This document shows positions 32,771-43,637 of a stretch of 64,000 bases of DNA, in pieces; positions within the stretch are counted from its first letter, which is position 1, and the number at the start of each line of letters is the position of its first letter. This DNA comes from Peronospora farinosa. Taxonomy: Eukaryota > Oomycota > Peronosporomycetes > Peronosporales > Peronosporaceae. The stretch covers positions 62,001-126,000 of the forward strand of contig CANTFK010000888.1 of the NCBI GenBank assembly GCA_947646735.1, written 5' to 3'. The position numbers and the translations under genes are program-made. Under the pieces are notes generated by a model. It did no database searches. It saw only the letters and a list, made by a program, of their open reading frames with translations, and was not told where the DNA came from.

Positions 32771-33120
32771 TGTAACGGGGCTAGAACGTACCGTCACTAG
32801 CTTACACGCGCGCTTGAGGAAAACTCAAGCCCAAGTATTAGGTATTAAGTAAATTTAACCCTGATTTTTATTTTAGTTTCAATAAAAAAAAATCGTACTA
32901 ATTACGAAGATTTTAGTCGTAATAAATACGACAGTGTTCCCGCCTTTCGGGAACCACACAATTTCAGGTTGATTTATCATTGGTCCATATTGAGGACTTT
33001 AGGCCCCAATAATAAACCAATAATAAATTGTCACGCTGTGCCCGCTATTCGGGCCCAGCACCTGCCTACATATGTAATTGTTTATTTGTTTTAACTATGT
33101 GTGTAATGTAGCCCATTACA
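32771..33120 (-). repeat. 3' LTR of element C
   Basis: On the minus strand it runs TGTAATGGGC ... CCCCGTTACA (350 nt), directly after the purine tract GAGAAGGGGGTGA. The D LTR (61264-61589) and the fragment at 62789-62919 are homologous. Confidence 0.88.
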
Positions 33121-33133
33121 TCACCCCCTTCTC

Positions 33134-34543
33134 ATGACAGCACTCACCAACCGTGAGTGCTCAACTGTCGAAAACCCTTCGCTCACAAACGAACAAGCAA
33201 TGTCCGGAGACCCAACACCCAATCCAGCAGCACTCCCAAGAAACATCAGCGGGAGTGCATCAACCAGCATCATGGCGCGGCAGCTCATACCTTGGTCGCT
33301 GTACGACTTGTCCGGAGCTCACGCTCCGGACTCGCTGGACACGATGCGGGACTACTTCCGCCGAATTCGTAAACTGCGCGGGAAAGGTCTTGATGGAACC
33401 GAGCATGAAGCTCTACAACGTTCTTGGTGCGCCTTCATCCAACGTTGGAATCGGATGCTCGAGGATGGTAGCAGCTTCCAGTTATGGCTCGCCAATCGAG
33501 AGGAGCTTCGCGCCGATCACTTCATCGGCGCGCTACGCGAAAGAGTGTGTAAGGAAGCTTGGAATGAGGACCGTCTCTGCTTCGTCCATGTCAATGAAGG
33601 ATGCCAATCTTGTGACTCGACTCCACGCCCAACTCATGACGAATGGCGACGACACATCGCTGAGTGTCCACTCAGCGATCGCGAACGAAGTTGGATTGCA
33701 AAGTATGAGCGAAGTCTGAGCGAACGGAGAAGCGCAGTTATTCGTGGTGCGCCTCGCTGGCAGCACCCCTCGCGACAGCGGAGTCAATCTCCGCGGGATC
33801 ATCAGCGCAGGGCAGCGACACGTTCGCTTGTCCGTCCTGCTTCGCGATTCTCGCCTCGTAATCGTGAAGAAATGTATTCACCGCGACGTTCTCGTTCACG
33901 GCGTCGTTCTCATTCGCGACATCGTTCTCGTTCGCGTCATCGTTCCCGACGACGTGGATCTCCTTACCGCTCTCGTTTGTCACGAGAGCGTTCGCGTGCT
34001 CGCCCGCCTTGGAATAGTCCGACTTCTTGGCTTCATACGACAGAACCACATCTGGAACGTCACGAAGGAGCGAGGAACGTGGTTCCCATGTATCCTGCTC
34101 GGGAGGGAATCCAAGTCAACGTACTCGATACCTGCGCGAGGATTGAACCGCGCGCTTCTCATGAGCCGATTGCAGTACAGGCTGGTGAGGGTCCTCGTGA
34201 CCCACAATGCGGTCTACAATCCAGCGCACCTGTCCCTCCGCGTCAACAAGCGGAGGAGGGCCCTCGCGATGGTAGTGCTGGCGTCCTGGTTGCTCAGGAC
34301 GATGTTGGTCAGTCCGTGAACATAGCTGCCGATGCTCAGCTGGAGGCTGAGGCTGCCAGTGAACGTGCTGCCCGGGCGGAGAAGACTTCGAGTGAGAACA
34401 GACAGTCGAACCGTGAACTGCTCGAACGGATAAGGGTTCTGGAGCGCCAGATGCTTGTCAGGTTCAGACGGGATCGAGACCCCGCCCCATGTCATCGGCG
34501 CGTCGAGCACGACGGGAAGGCCGTTCGACTTACGAACCCCTGA
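33134..34543 (+). CDS. Antisense ORF of element C, Arg/Ser-rich protein (469 codons, intact)
   Basis: Intact frame opposite to the C pol, starting 13 nt from the 3' LTR; alternative Met codons at 33200 and 33272 would also fit. Regions: Ser/Pro/Asn N-terminus (1-45); a folded-looking segment with EALQRSWCAFIQRWNRMLED and REELRADHFIGALRERVCKEA (about 95-145); a His/Cys-bearing stretch (CQSCDSTPRPTHDEWRRHIA); an RS-domain-like region (SRSRRRSHSRHRSRSRHRS, about 245-290); a Gln/Gly/Asp-rich linker; and a coiled coil (SNRELLERIRVLERQM, about 425-440). It overlaps the pol chromodomain and linker. RS domains usually mediate nuclear RNA-binding interactions. Function unknown. Confidence 0.75.
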   Translation: MTALTNRECSTVENPSLTNEQAMSGDPTPNPAALPRNISGSASTSIMARQLIPWSLYDLSGAHAPDSLDTMRDYFRRIRKLRGKGLDGTEHEALQRSWCAFIQRWNRMLEDGSSFQLWLANREELRADHFIGALRERVCKEAWNEDRLCFVHVNEGCQSCDSTPRPTHDEWRRHIAECPLSDRERSWIAKYERSLSERRSAVIRGAPRWQHPSRQRSQSPRDHQRRAATRSLVRPASRFSPRNREEMYSPRRSRSRRRSHSRHRSRSRHRSRRRGSPYRSRLSRERSRARPPWNSPTSWLHTTEPHLERHEGARNVVPMYPAREGIQVNVLDTCARIEPRASHEPIAVQAGEGPRDPQCGLQSSAPVPPRQQAEEGPRDGSAGVLVAQDDVGQSVNIAADAQLEAEAASERAARAEKTSSENRQSNRELLERIRVLERQMLVRFRRDRDPAPCHRRVEHDGKAVRLTNP

Positions 34544-35083
34544 AGCCGGCGTCGGAGCCAAACCGTGAAGCGTAGCCGGACGATATTCCTTCAGCCGCCC
34601 GACATAGAATGTCGGGTGGAGTCGCAGTGACGAGGGGATGTCGAGTGTATAAGCGTCGCCAATTGCCTTCAGAACCTTGAATGGACCGATGAAGCGTGGC
34701 GCGAGTTTACTCGCGCCCAGATTAGTGACCGCTGAATCCCTTAAACCTTCCGTCGATAATAATACACGGTCACCTTTCTCAAACTTGCTCATGTTCTTCC
34801 TGCCATGTTTGTCAGTGTTCTCCTTCTGTTGGTCTACCGCAGATTGTAGTGCGTCGCGTACAAACCGGGTGATGGCTTGACGTTGGAGTATAAATTCCGA
34901 CACAGCCATGTCATCAATTGGTCGCGCCGACTCAATCGGCGAGTAGTTGACAGTAGGGGAACGCTTACCCGAAGACTGCATAATCAATGTCTGCGCAGTC
35001 CATCGAGCTAATGGGGACGCCACGTCTGATGGCGTCAAAGTGGCCGTCTTTGCCTTGGATCGTGTTACTGCATTCGCGCTCAA
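34000..35083 (-). pseudogene. Integrase C-terminus, linker and chromodomain of element C
   Basis: The frame 35083-34214 includes GRKNMSKFEKGDRVLLSTEG and LHPTFYVGRLKEYRPA. Adjacent frames carry the chromodomain as VRWIVDRIVGHEDP (near 34190-34240) and RWLGFPPEQDTWEPRSSLL (near 34005-34110). The chromodomain is split by frameshift or insertion between the two halves. The whole block is antisense to the RS-rich ORF. Confidence 0.8.
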
Positions 35084-35175
35084 AATACCGTGAGCTGCAC
35101 TCGATCCTTGTTTATCACCTTTATCCCCCCCAGAGTGGAGCCACTAGGTGTTGTGGGTCGCCCCACGGCCAGGAC

Positions 35176-36210
35176 CTAAGGAACACGAGGGTGACGAGCC
35201 GAATTCACAAAAAATGGCGTCAACCCTGTAGACGCGTGTACGGCGTTGTTGAGTGCGATCTCAGCGAGTGGTAAAAATGCACTCCAACTTGTAAATGACG
35301 TAGCGTAACTTCGAAGAACGTCTTCGAGGACCCGATTCACGCGATCGGTCTGCCCATCCGTTTCCGGATGGGCTGCCGTCGACATCAGCAGTTTTGTCCC
35401 GAGGAGTTCGAAAAGTGATGTCCAAAATGCGGACGTAGATCGCGGATCACGGTCCGAAACAATGTTTTCTGGAAGGCCATGATGACGGGGCACCGCGTCG
35501 ATGAAGTGCGCCGCGGTCTCTACCGCGGTGACCTTAGCGTGAACAGGCACGAGATGTGTCATCTTGCTGAATCTGTCAACAAAGACCAAGATGCCCGTTC
35601 GAGCTTGGCTATCGGGCGCAAGCCCGAAGATAAAGTCCATCGAAACTGATCTCCAGGCCTCTGCTGCAATTGGCAACGATCGCAAGGGAGCCTGTGACGA
35701 TGGAGATGGCTTCACACGCTGGCATATTTCGCACGTTCGGATCCAGTTGCGTACCCACTTGTACATGTGGGGCCAGAAGAAGTCTCGAGACACAGCCGCG
35801 AAATTCTTTTCGCGGCCTAAATGGCCGCCATCAGGAGCATCGTGATACTCGTGGATGATTCTTGCACGCAAATCCATGTCATTGGCGATCACCGTGCGAG
35901 GAGAATCGAATTTGTCGATGCTATACAGAAGCAAATCGCCATCTAAACTGTATCGATGAATATGGTCGCGCTTGGTGCGGGATAATGCTCCCAGTGCGAC
36001 ATCGCTGGGAGCATGCAGATAATCGATAATGTCTGCGTAATCTGAGTCACCCTTGTACGCTGCGACGATCTCATCAAATAAACACGGCTCGGGTGTAACC
36101 CGAGTTAAGTTCAGCGATACACACATTGCACATCGGTCATCATCGTCCTCGTCATCAGAAGCCTGGCGACTCAGAGCAGCCCAAGGATCGTAGTCGGGAC
36201 GTCGTGGCAA
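35176..36210 (-). pseudogene. Integrase of element C
   Basis: 344 open codons with the zinc-binding region (HEYHDAPDGGHLGREKN ... CEICQRV) and catalytic core: SMDFIFGLAPDSQARTG for the first Asp, NIVSDRDPRSTSAFW for the second, and TDGQTDRVNRVLED for the Glu. All three acidic residues appear present. It is listed as part of a defective element because neighbouring frames are broken. Confidence 0.88.
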
Positions 36211-36286
36211 GGTGTCAGCGAGAATATTGGTCTTGCGTGGCTACTACGTTGTACTCAGAGAAGAATGAGAGCCATCGTTCCATCTG

Positions 36287-37162
36287 TTAGGACAGGTGTG
36301 GGCTCTTCATCGCTGTGCGCAGCGATGCATGATCGGTGTACAAAGCAAATGTACGTTCACCAAGGAGATGCACGCGAAACTTGATGAGTGCATAGCGCAT
36401 CGCTAATAACTCCTTGTCGTGAACCGGATAGTTCTTCTCAGCTGGTTTCATCTGTCGCGTCTGATAACTCACGACTCGTTCACGGCCCTCATCATCGAAT
36501 TGCATGAGGGCACAACCGATTGCAAAATCACTGGCGTCGCAAACCACGTGGAACGGCTTGGAGTCGTCTGGTAGGACCAGGACTGGCGCTGACGCCAGGC
36601 TCTTCTTTACTGCTTCAAAGGCTGCTTGGTGCTCGGGACGCCACAACCACGTAGCGTCTTTCTTCAAGAGTGACGACAAAGGATGGATTGAACCAGCATA
36701 ATCCTTCGTATACTTGTGCAAATAATTAGCCAAGCCGAGCCACTGGCGCAGCTCCGTAGGGTTCTTGGGCGTGGACCAAGAACAGATGGACGACACCTTC
36801 TCTGGATCAGCTCGAACTCCCGATTTACTCACATAGCAACCTAACACCGGAATCTCCGGTGCACAAAAGACACACTTCTTGAGATTCGCGTACAACTTGT
36901 TGTCCCGCATAACTTGAAACACTTGCTTCAGGTGTTGAAGGTGAACTTGGACATCGTTGAGGTTGCCCTCGGCGCGACTATGGACGAAAATGTCGTCAAA
37001 ATAACTTGGAGCAAAGTTCCGAAGAGGTCTCAACACTTGAGACACCATATGATTGAAAGTGGCCGGAGCGTTCTTCAACCCTTGTGGCATTACCAGCCAC
37101 TCCCATAACATGCTACACGGGGTGCTCACCGCGGTGAGTGGGATCTCGCTCGGTCGCATCAA
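36287..37162 (-). pseudogene. RT C-terminal half and RNase H of element C
   Basis: 291 open codons: MPQGLKNAPATFNHMV, SYFDDIFVHSRAEGN (the YFDD catalytic motif), CVFCAPEIPVLGCYVSKSG, then RNase H with VVCDASDFAIGCALMQ and YTDHASLRTAMKSPHLS. Upstream it is separated from the RT N-terminal half only by a TAA codon where a Tyr codon is expected. Confidence 0.88.
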
Positions 37163-37168
37163 AATCTG

Positions 37169-38860
37169 TTAAAAGCCATCGGTCAAGTCGATGGCACTGA
37201 AGATGACACTTTCTGACATGGAATTCAGCACCATGTCCTTCCTGGGAATACGCGCTTGCGCAAGAATAGTAGCATTTTTTAGTTCATGAAACGCATGCAC
37301 CATCCGCCAGTCTCCCGTAGCCTTCTTCACGCAGAAGGTTGGACTCGAATGTGGTGAGATACTTTCACGCACGTGACCCGCTTTACAGCGGCCTTCGAAG
37401 AATGCGTCAATAGCTTCGACTTGATCTCGAGGCAACGGCCACTGCCGTGTCACACAATACTTCGACCCTGGCACGAGATCAATCTCGTGCCGAACACCAC
37501 GGTCAGCAGGAAGTTCAGCCGAGATTTTGTCCGGGAACACGTCTGCATACTCACGAGCAATGTCGTAGACAAGGTTACCAGACTCTCGCAGAGCCTCCCA
37601 TGACTGTGATGCAAACCTTTCTTCACGCGCTGACTTCGACTCAGCGCTTCGAGGACGCGCCATATGCTCCTCGTTTGCCACGGTATCCACCTCGTTGGTG
37701 ATTAGACACACTTGTTCCATAGTGCCTCCCTTCAGGTCACGTAGGAAATGCTTCCAGGAAAGCCCTGGAAGGCTGGTAATGGAAGACGCATCACGAGGAG
37801 GGCTCTCAACCTCGATATATTGGCGTCTTTGTGAACTCCCTTCCACGTACACGATAGCGTGGACACATTCCAACGCTATATTCTCGGTGCTGTTGTACCC
37901 ATCGTGCTTCGAGTCACTACTCGAAGCTGGCGAACCGCAGTCAGGTGATAAACCATCACCCCCCTCTAGGCACTGGATGTCTTCATCCAAGATGCCGGAA
38001 ACACTGGACGGGAGTATCCCAAACTCGACCGTCGACACTTGATGCGGGAGCTCGTGCTCGGCCGCCGTAAACCCGTGTGGGAGCCCCTGCTCAACCACAG
38101 TATGCCCATGTGGGAACCTCGGTTCGACCACAGTGGGTGATGATGGGAACCCCAGTTCGACCATCATGTTCTCGCGTGGGGACTCCTGTCCTTCCACGTC
38201 ACACTCGCTGGCGAGCTCTTGCTCGTCGTCACAATGCCCTTGTGGGAGCCCCTGCTCGACCACAATAGGTGCAGATGGGAACCCCGGTTCAACCACTGCA
38301 TTCACGTGCGGGAACCCCTGTTCAACCGCATTAATGACGCGCGGGAACCCCTGTTCGACCGCGTCGTCCTCGTCGTCCTCTTCGCTCTGTAGCGAGGAGT
38401 CACTGTCACTTGTGTCTCGAAGAACAGCACAAGCAGTGCAGAGAGGGCCATCGCTCGCTCTGTGCACCGCCCACGTCGTGGAATCACGATCAACGACTGT
38501 GACGTTCGGCCAGTCACTTGGAGATACCAAGAGATGGGTAAACACTTCACTGACATCGAACTTGCGTCGACGTCTCACTGATCTGGCTAACCAGTCGATC
38601 TGGGGCTTATAACGTGCCAACCATGGCATGCCCAGTATGCAATCGAATGCATAATTCGTTGCGATCACCAAGAAATCATTATTACTGCGAAAGCCATCAA
38701 ACGTATACGGCAACGACACTTCGCGCCGCGATACGCGGTGTGGTTTCCCGTCAGCCAACTTGACGACGACTTGGCCAGGTCCCTCACGGACCTGGATGCT
38801 GGGAGGCAGCATCGATAAACAAGAATCACGAAAGAAATTATTTGTTGCTCCTGAGTCCAT
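37169..38860 (-). pseudogene. Protease, repetitive linker and RT N-terminal half of element C
   Basis: 563 open codons. Protease: [14 protein letters not shown] and [21 protein letters not shown] long linker holds about eight imperfect VVEPGFP / VVEQGLPHG repeats (about residues 165-285), encoded by a DNA minisatellite at 38070-38360. RT starts at [20 protein letters not shown] and runs to AIDLTDGF, where TAA at 37169-37171 replaces the Tyr of the GFYQI motif. The protease start lies upstream in another frame. Confidence 0.85.
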
Positions 38861-39033
38861 GAGTGCTTGCAGAGGTCGCCGGACGCCGGCGACATGTTAA
38901 CTGACAATAATCAGACGTGAACCACCACTCGTAGTGGTGGCATTTAACCGTGCGCGTAGCGCAGGAGGACTGGAAGGTAGGGCTGCCACCGGGGGACCCG
39001 GACATCCGTTCCAACCAGTAGGGCGCCCTGCAC

Positions 39034-39502
39034 CTATTGGTCCCGACCGTTTTTTGGACGTGCGGCCGGTACAACACCCTCATGATGGGCATCCACTACT
39101 TGCACCGATATTGGCGCTGGCGCACGGCACTCAGCCGCGCGATGTCCTGGCTTGCGACAACGAAAGCAAACCATTTGACGCCCGGTGCGAGCGTCACCCT
39201 GATGGGAAATGACACGTCGTCGGTCACCCGACGACTCAATAACGTCGATCTCCATAGGTTCTGGACCAGAAGGCCGGGGAACGGTGACGACCGAGGGTTT
39301 GGCATAGGCCTTTGTGACCCTAAAGTCTTCACGGAGTGCGATGGCAAATGCCTCCTCCAATGTGGCAGGCTCGGCGCGCTCCAGCGATAAGCGGGTCTGC
39401 CCCTCACGCATACCATCCACTAAGACATTCACCTGCGTGTACATGTCCATGGGGTGCGTGATAATACACGACGCCAGATGCCTAGCCTTCTGCACGTAGT
39501 CG
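39034..39502 (-). pseudogene. gag C-terminal part of element C
   Basis: The frame reads [37 protein letters not shown] and a zinc knuckle CFRCRKPGHRAAEC (CX2CX4HX4C). It is interrupted at 39502 by the T repeat exactly within the sequence that in D continues upstream (RDYVQ). Confidence 0.85.
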
Positions 39503-40582
39503 TGTGGTGGAGTGGGCTCTCAAAATTGTATGATGAGACCCCAAACCACTCACTGTGCCGGACTGCCGACTGTCGGAGGGGGTACCCCGATGCCGCGTAT
39601 GAACCTTCTCTCACCTTGTGTAACCGTCGGCTGGCGGGTTACACTCTTCGGAGGACTTGGTGAAGATGTAGACGTCTGCCTTGAGGGAGGTAGACCTGGG
39701 GGGCCTCGAGTGGATATGCTTCACTCGGTGGGCCGGTAGGTGGCCACTCGATCGACCTTGTCGAGAGTGGACTTAGAGCCAAATTCTTCAGGGGCGCTTG
39801 TCGTCCCTGGCCTTTTCCTTCTTGTTTCAGGGGTATTAACCACCTGACCTTTACGTTGCTCCCGGACCTTGAGGTGAGGGAGACCGCTTCCGATAGCGGG
39901 TCTTGGGGGGTGTTGCTACTCGAACGAGCTCACAGGCCAAATATATCCTGGAGCTCTATCCGCCCTTGAGCTTCGCTACGCAACTGTCTTCGACGGGGGG
40001 CCAAAATATATCCCTTCCCGGAACAGTGAGTAACTTAGAACAAGTCCTTCTTGGGTGACGGAGTCGTGCCACGTAGATCGCAAATTGAGTAGTATTTAAT
40101 ATAGTCCTATCCTTTTAACTCCTTTACTCTATCCTTGCCTGAGCTCTGATTCCTTGCGTCGACTAGTCTGATCCTTGTATTAACTGGTCCGGAGTGGCCG
40201 AACCCCGAGGGGCCGAGGTCGACTGATGAGGGACCCAGGTCTACCAATGAGGGACCGGGTCGACCAACGAGGGGCCGAGGTCGACCGATGAGGGACCGGG
40301 TCGACCAACGAAGGACCGGGTCGACCAATGAGGGACCGGGTCGACCAACGAGGGGCCAGGTCGACCAACGAGGGGCCAGGTCGATCAATGAGCGACCATG
40401 ATCAACTCCCTTTGGTACCGGTTAACCGGTACCCTGATACTGATTTTCTTTGGCGGATCCTGCGGATTGTCCTCCACCAACGGTCGCTCCCCTTCGAGGC
40501 CCCTGTCTCTCTGGTCCCCTGTCCTTGACCCACGGCCTATAATTCGCATCCAACTGGAGTCTGGGACCTCCACATCACAAAA
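39503..40582 (+). repeat. T repeat, copy 2
   Basis: It begins TGTGGTGGAGTGGG and shares GGGTACCCCGATGCCGCG and ACTCGGTGGGCC blocks with other T copies. It ends around CACATCACA before sequence related to the A antisense ORF. Left and right flanks belong to two different gypsy families (C gag, E1), so this is not a simple insertion. Confidence 0.7.
40200..40397 (+). repeat. 21-bp minisatellite within T copy 2
   Basis: About nine imperfect units of the type GACCGGGTCGACCAACGAGGG, each containing a GGTCGACC palindrome. Other T copies carry unrelated unit sequences at the corresponding place. Confidence 0.85.
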
Positions 40583-42235
40583 TTAGCACTTCACCACAAT
40601 GACCTATCTCTCATTGTTGACTACGCCATTGACATTACTCCAAAGTGGTGATGAGCACAGTGCTCTGATTGGACATTTGTCCCCATCATTTGAGACATCC
40701 AACCTTCAGGAAGCTTCCATACTTCCTGACAGCGAGGGTCATGCCTCTTCGTCTACGCCAACGAGCGCAGCGACCACAACTGATCGCGCTGATCCGAAAA
40801 AAATAGCCGCGACCAAACAGCAGGTCGGCGATTCGATGTCGACCGCCTCTGTCAACCACGTCTGATGCTTTGACAATCCATAATGAAGAGTCAGACTCAA
40901 GCGGGGGTGAGCAAAAAGCCTCCTTCGACTCCACAGTCGGCTTCACTAGCAAACCGTCGCGAGGGCGGCTACGTGAGGGGTGATTTGCCAGCTTTTCCAC
41001 CGCCATCCGAGTGGTCACGCTTGAGTGGTAATAGTGCGGCGCTTTAAAGGCGTGCCACTATTGACGCAATTTTTTTTAGCGTCTTTCCATTATAAAAAAG
41101 ACACTAGGTCTTGCATTCCCTATACCTGTCGCTTTGCGTTCTAATGAAACAACCGACGAAAACGAAGCATAATTTCCTGTGCCGTATTACACTGCATGTA
41201 GATGCAGCGAATCAGCTTCACTATGACTCGTGCGAGGGAAATATTGGGTGGTAATATACCCCCAGCTTCTCCTCGTCACGCTTCCTCTGCTAGTCCATCA
41301 GGACTTAGCAGAGCGAGTGCAGCGTCTTGCTTCTGCTCGTAAGTATACACTAGTCCAGGCACGTCGCTACGCAACGCGCCGATCGGTTTTCAAGAGTCAA
41401 AACTTTTCGGGATCCTTTCCACTGGACAAGGATCTGAAGCTTTTGCTTCACATGGCGGTAGGCCAACAACCTTCCAACAAGGAATCGTGTGTTCCCACCC
41501 CTATCCACCAGCACAGGTGAAGACCGATAGGAGCGTCGATTACGCCCAACGTTTCGCAGCTGACTACCCTATTGTCTTTTAGTCTCAGGCGTAGATCGCT
41601 GCGCTGAAGAGGCAGGTGACGGATCTTTCGAGACAAGTCTCGCGACTGACTTCGACTTTACGCTCCGTGATAACGAGAGATCGTCAGGGGTATTCCCGCC
41701 TGGAGACCCGTTTGTACATACACGAGCGACTGGTGATGAGAGACCCGCGTCCAACGCGGAGTCCTTCTCGATCACCGGGTCCTCTTTTGTCGGTCTCGTA
41801 TACGGGAAGCCGTTTACCTTCCCCTTCGCCTGATCGGCAACGAAGATCGACTCAAAGTCGGCGTCATTATCGGCCTCGTAAGACTGATGCGAATATGTGA
41901 TCTCTTGTGGGTCCACATATCGTTTGACGACCACGTAAAATACGGGGTGCGTCTTCATATACGGTGGGAGAGTGAGCCTATAATTTAGGTTTCCAACCTC
42001 CTCAACCACTGTAAAAGGCCCAATGAATCGGGGCAATAGCTTAGTAGTACCACCAGGTAGTACATAAATTGCATGTTTAGGTAGGGTAGCAGTACTTAAT
42101 AGCACTTTGTCCCCCACACTAAAGTGTTCATTGTTTTTGCGACCATGCTGGTCTGCATATTGTTTTTGCTTGTCCTGTGCGCTTGCCATCGCGTCACGGA
42201 CTTTACGTGTGATGTCTAATCGCTCATACAAGTTG
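40583..42235 (-). mobile_element. E1: 3' fragment of an A-family gypsy element
   Basis: It is on the minus strand relative to pol. It has the antisense ORF (broken, on plus) and the integrase C-terminal region (42210-41569: [30 protein letters not shown]). The 3' LTR and the first roughly 50 codons of the antisense ORF are missing at the T junction. It overlaps in content with E2, so they are separate copies. Confidence 0.8.
40599..41900 (+). pseudogene. Antisense ORF of E1 (A-type, interrupted)
   Basis: The frame QSGDEHSALIGHLSPSFET matches A antisense QSGDEQSALMGHMSPSFEA. The middle is broken by several stops. The last 95 codons (41616-41900) are open and match the coiled-coil and RS tail of A without gaps (RLTSTLRSVITRDRQGYSRL ... 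QRRSTQSRRHYRPR). Confidence 0.7.
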
Positions 42236-42989
42236 TGGCGAAGCGAGAACAATGAATTTTGCAACGTGAGATCGCGCATTTTCGGGAAGTCCGAAATGCT
42301 TAAAATTGATGAATTGCGATCCAGCAAAAGAAGCTTTCGAGACATTACAAATGGAATGTACAACAGTGAATGGTGGTGCTAGCAATTCTTTGTTGAATTA
42401 ACTATGCCCTAGAACTACGCAGCTGCGATCTTAGTATTTTTTCGATATCGATCCGCATGAGCGCGATCGCTAAGATGGAGACTTAGTATGTTCAAGTATG
42501 TGGAACACGGTCTGATTAAACTATATTAACTCGGAAGACTGGACTGAGGTGGACATGACATAACATGAAGATGGACCACTTCACATGATCCAGTGAACTG
42601 GGATTATGAGAGTGACAAGCCGTGATCCGGCGGACCGCGATCGATACTAACTATTAAATCCGCGATCCGATACTAAATTTTATTTCGCGATCCGATACTA
42701 ATATAAGTACCGCGATCCGATATTAAGATAGTATTCGATCTGATCGATGTAGCGATCTAGATTGCGGCAATATTCGAGCGGTCCACATGAAAAGATCTGA
42801 TTTTCCCGAAAGGGTGATACGTGGCAATTGATCCCGGACTACAGATAGGCAGAATCGTAGATTTTAGTATTTGATTGGTTAACATTAACAGAGTTCAAAT
42901 TACTGACAAAGGAACACGTGTCAGACTCTCCTCCGGGCTGAGTTCGTTGGCCACCGACATCTCGAGAAGCTCGCCCCCCCCTTTGCCAG
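42236..42989. other. Unassigned repeat-like sequence
   Basis: It contains a small tandem array at about 42625-42735 with four CGCGATCCGATACTA-like units spaced about 28-33 nt apart. Nothing coding is supported. Confidence 0.4.
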
Positions 42990-43404
42990 TGTACGCCCTG
43001 GATTGTTTGATCAGGTGGGTCAAGAACTCTCAAGTCACCCCCCCCCAAGCTGCAGTTGAACGCAGAGGACTAAGAAGTCCAGATACAAGATCGCAAGACG
43101 ACTCAAGCTTCAGAAGGCAAGCGGATCAAGAATCAACCAATTGGACAAGACGGTCCAAAGGGAGATCAAGGCGACCCAAATAGATCATTCCAAGAGCTGC
43201 TGCGATCGCGTAAGGATCCCCATCCCACCTATCCCTAATACAATCAAGCTCAACATCGACTCAAGTCTACTAAGAAGAGTGAAACCAACCCAAACGACAG
43301 GTACACAAGGTGAGCAAGGCTTTGCACACAGAATCGAAGTACCTTCTCCGCTTGTCGGGCGTCCGGGCGTCAGTGGAGATTCGGTTCATATCAGCAATAT
43401 TGTT
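42990..43404 (-). repeat. T repeat, minus-strand fragment (subgroup II)
   Basis: On the minus strand it matches the copy at 54065-54511 through CAACATCGACTCAAG-type blocks and GACTGGCGCC-like sequence, but lacks the TGTGGTGG end, being cut at the E2 junction. Confidence 0.6.
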
Positions 43405-43637
43405 TTGCTTGTCCTGTGCGCTTGCCATTGCGTTACGAACTTTACGTGTGATGGCTAATCGCTAATCCACAAAACGCTGAGCTTCGCTCACTCTTTTAGC
43501 ATCCAGCTCGCCTATGACGCCTCCAAGAGGTCGTTCATGGGTCGACGCTGTTGATAACGCTATAGTGTCATCGTCAAGGAGCACTGGCATTTCTTGCCGT
43601 GCCTCCTCTGTGACACCTATAGGTGCCGTGACCACTG

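Larger units (their letters stand above)
32771..39502 (-). mobile_element. Ty3/gypsy chromodomain retrotransposon C (minus strand, 5'-truncated)
   Basis: The 3' LTR (32771-33120) is on the left. An antisense ORF (plus strand), chromodomain, integrase, RNase H, RT, linker, protease and the C-terminal half of gag follow toward the right. Gag is cut at 39502 by a T repeat, so the 5' LTR is missing. The target-side flank left of the LTR is GTACC. Its long open frames make it the best preserved pol in the window, but it has a TAA inside RT and frame changes between the other blocks. Confidence 0.9.

Noticed and set aside
42625..42735. Four CGCGATCCGATACTA-like repeats considered as a CRISPR-like array
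   Set aside because: Units and spacings are irregular, the sequence is eukaryotic and repeat-derived, and no cas-like gene exists.
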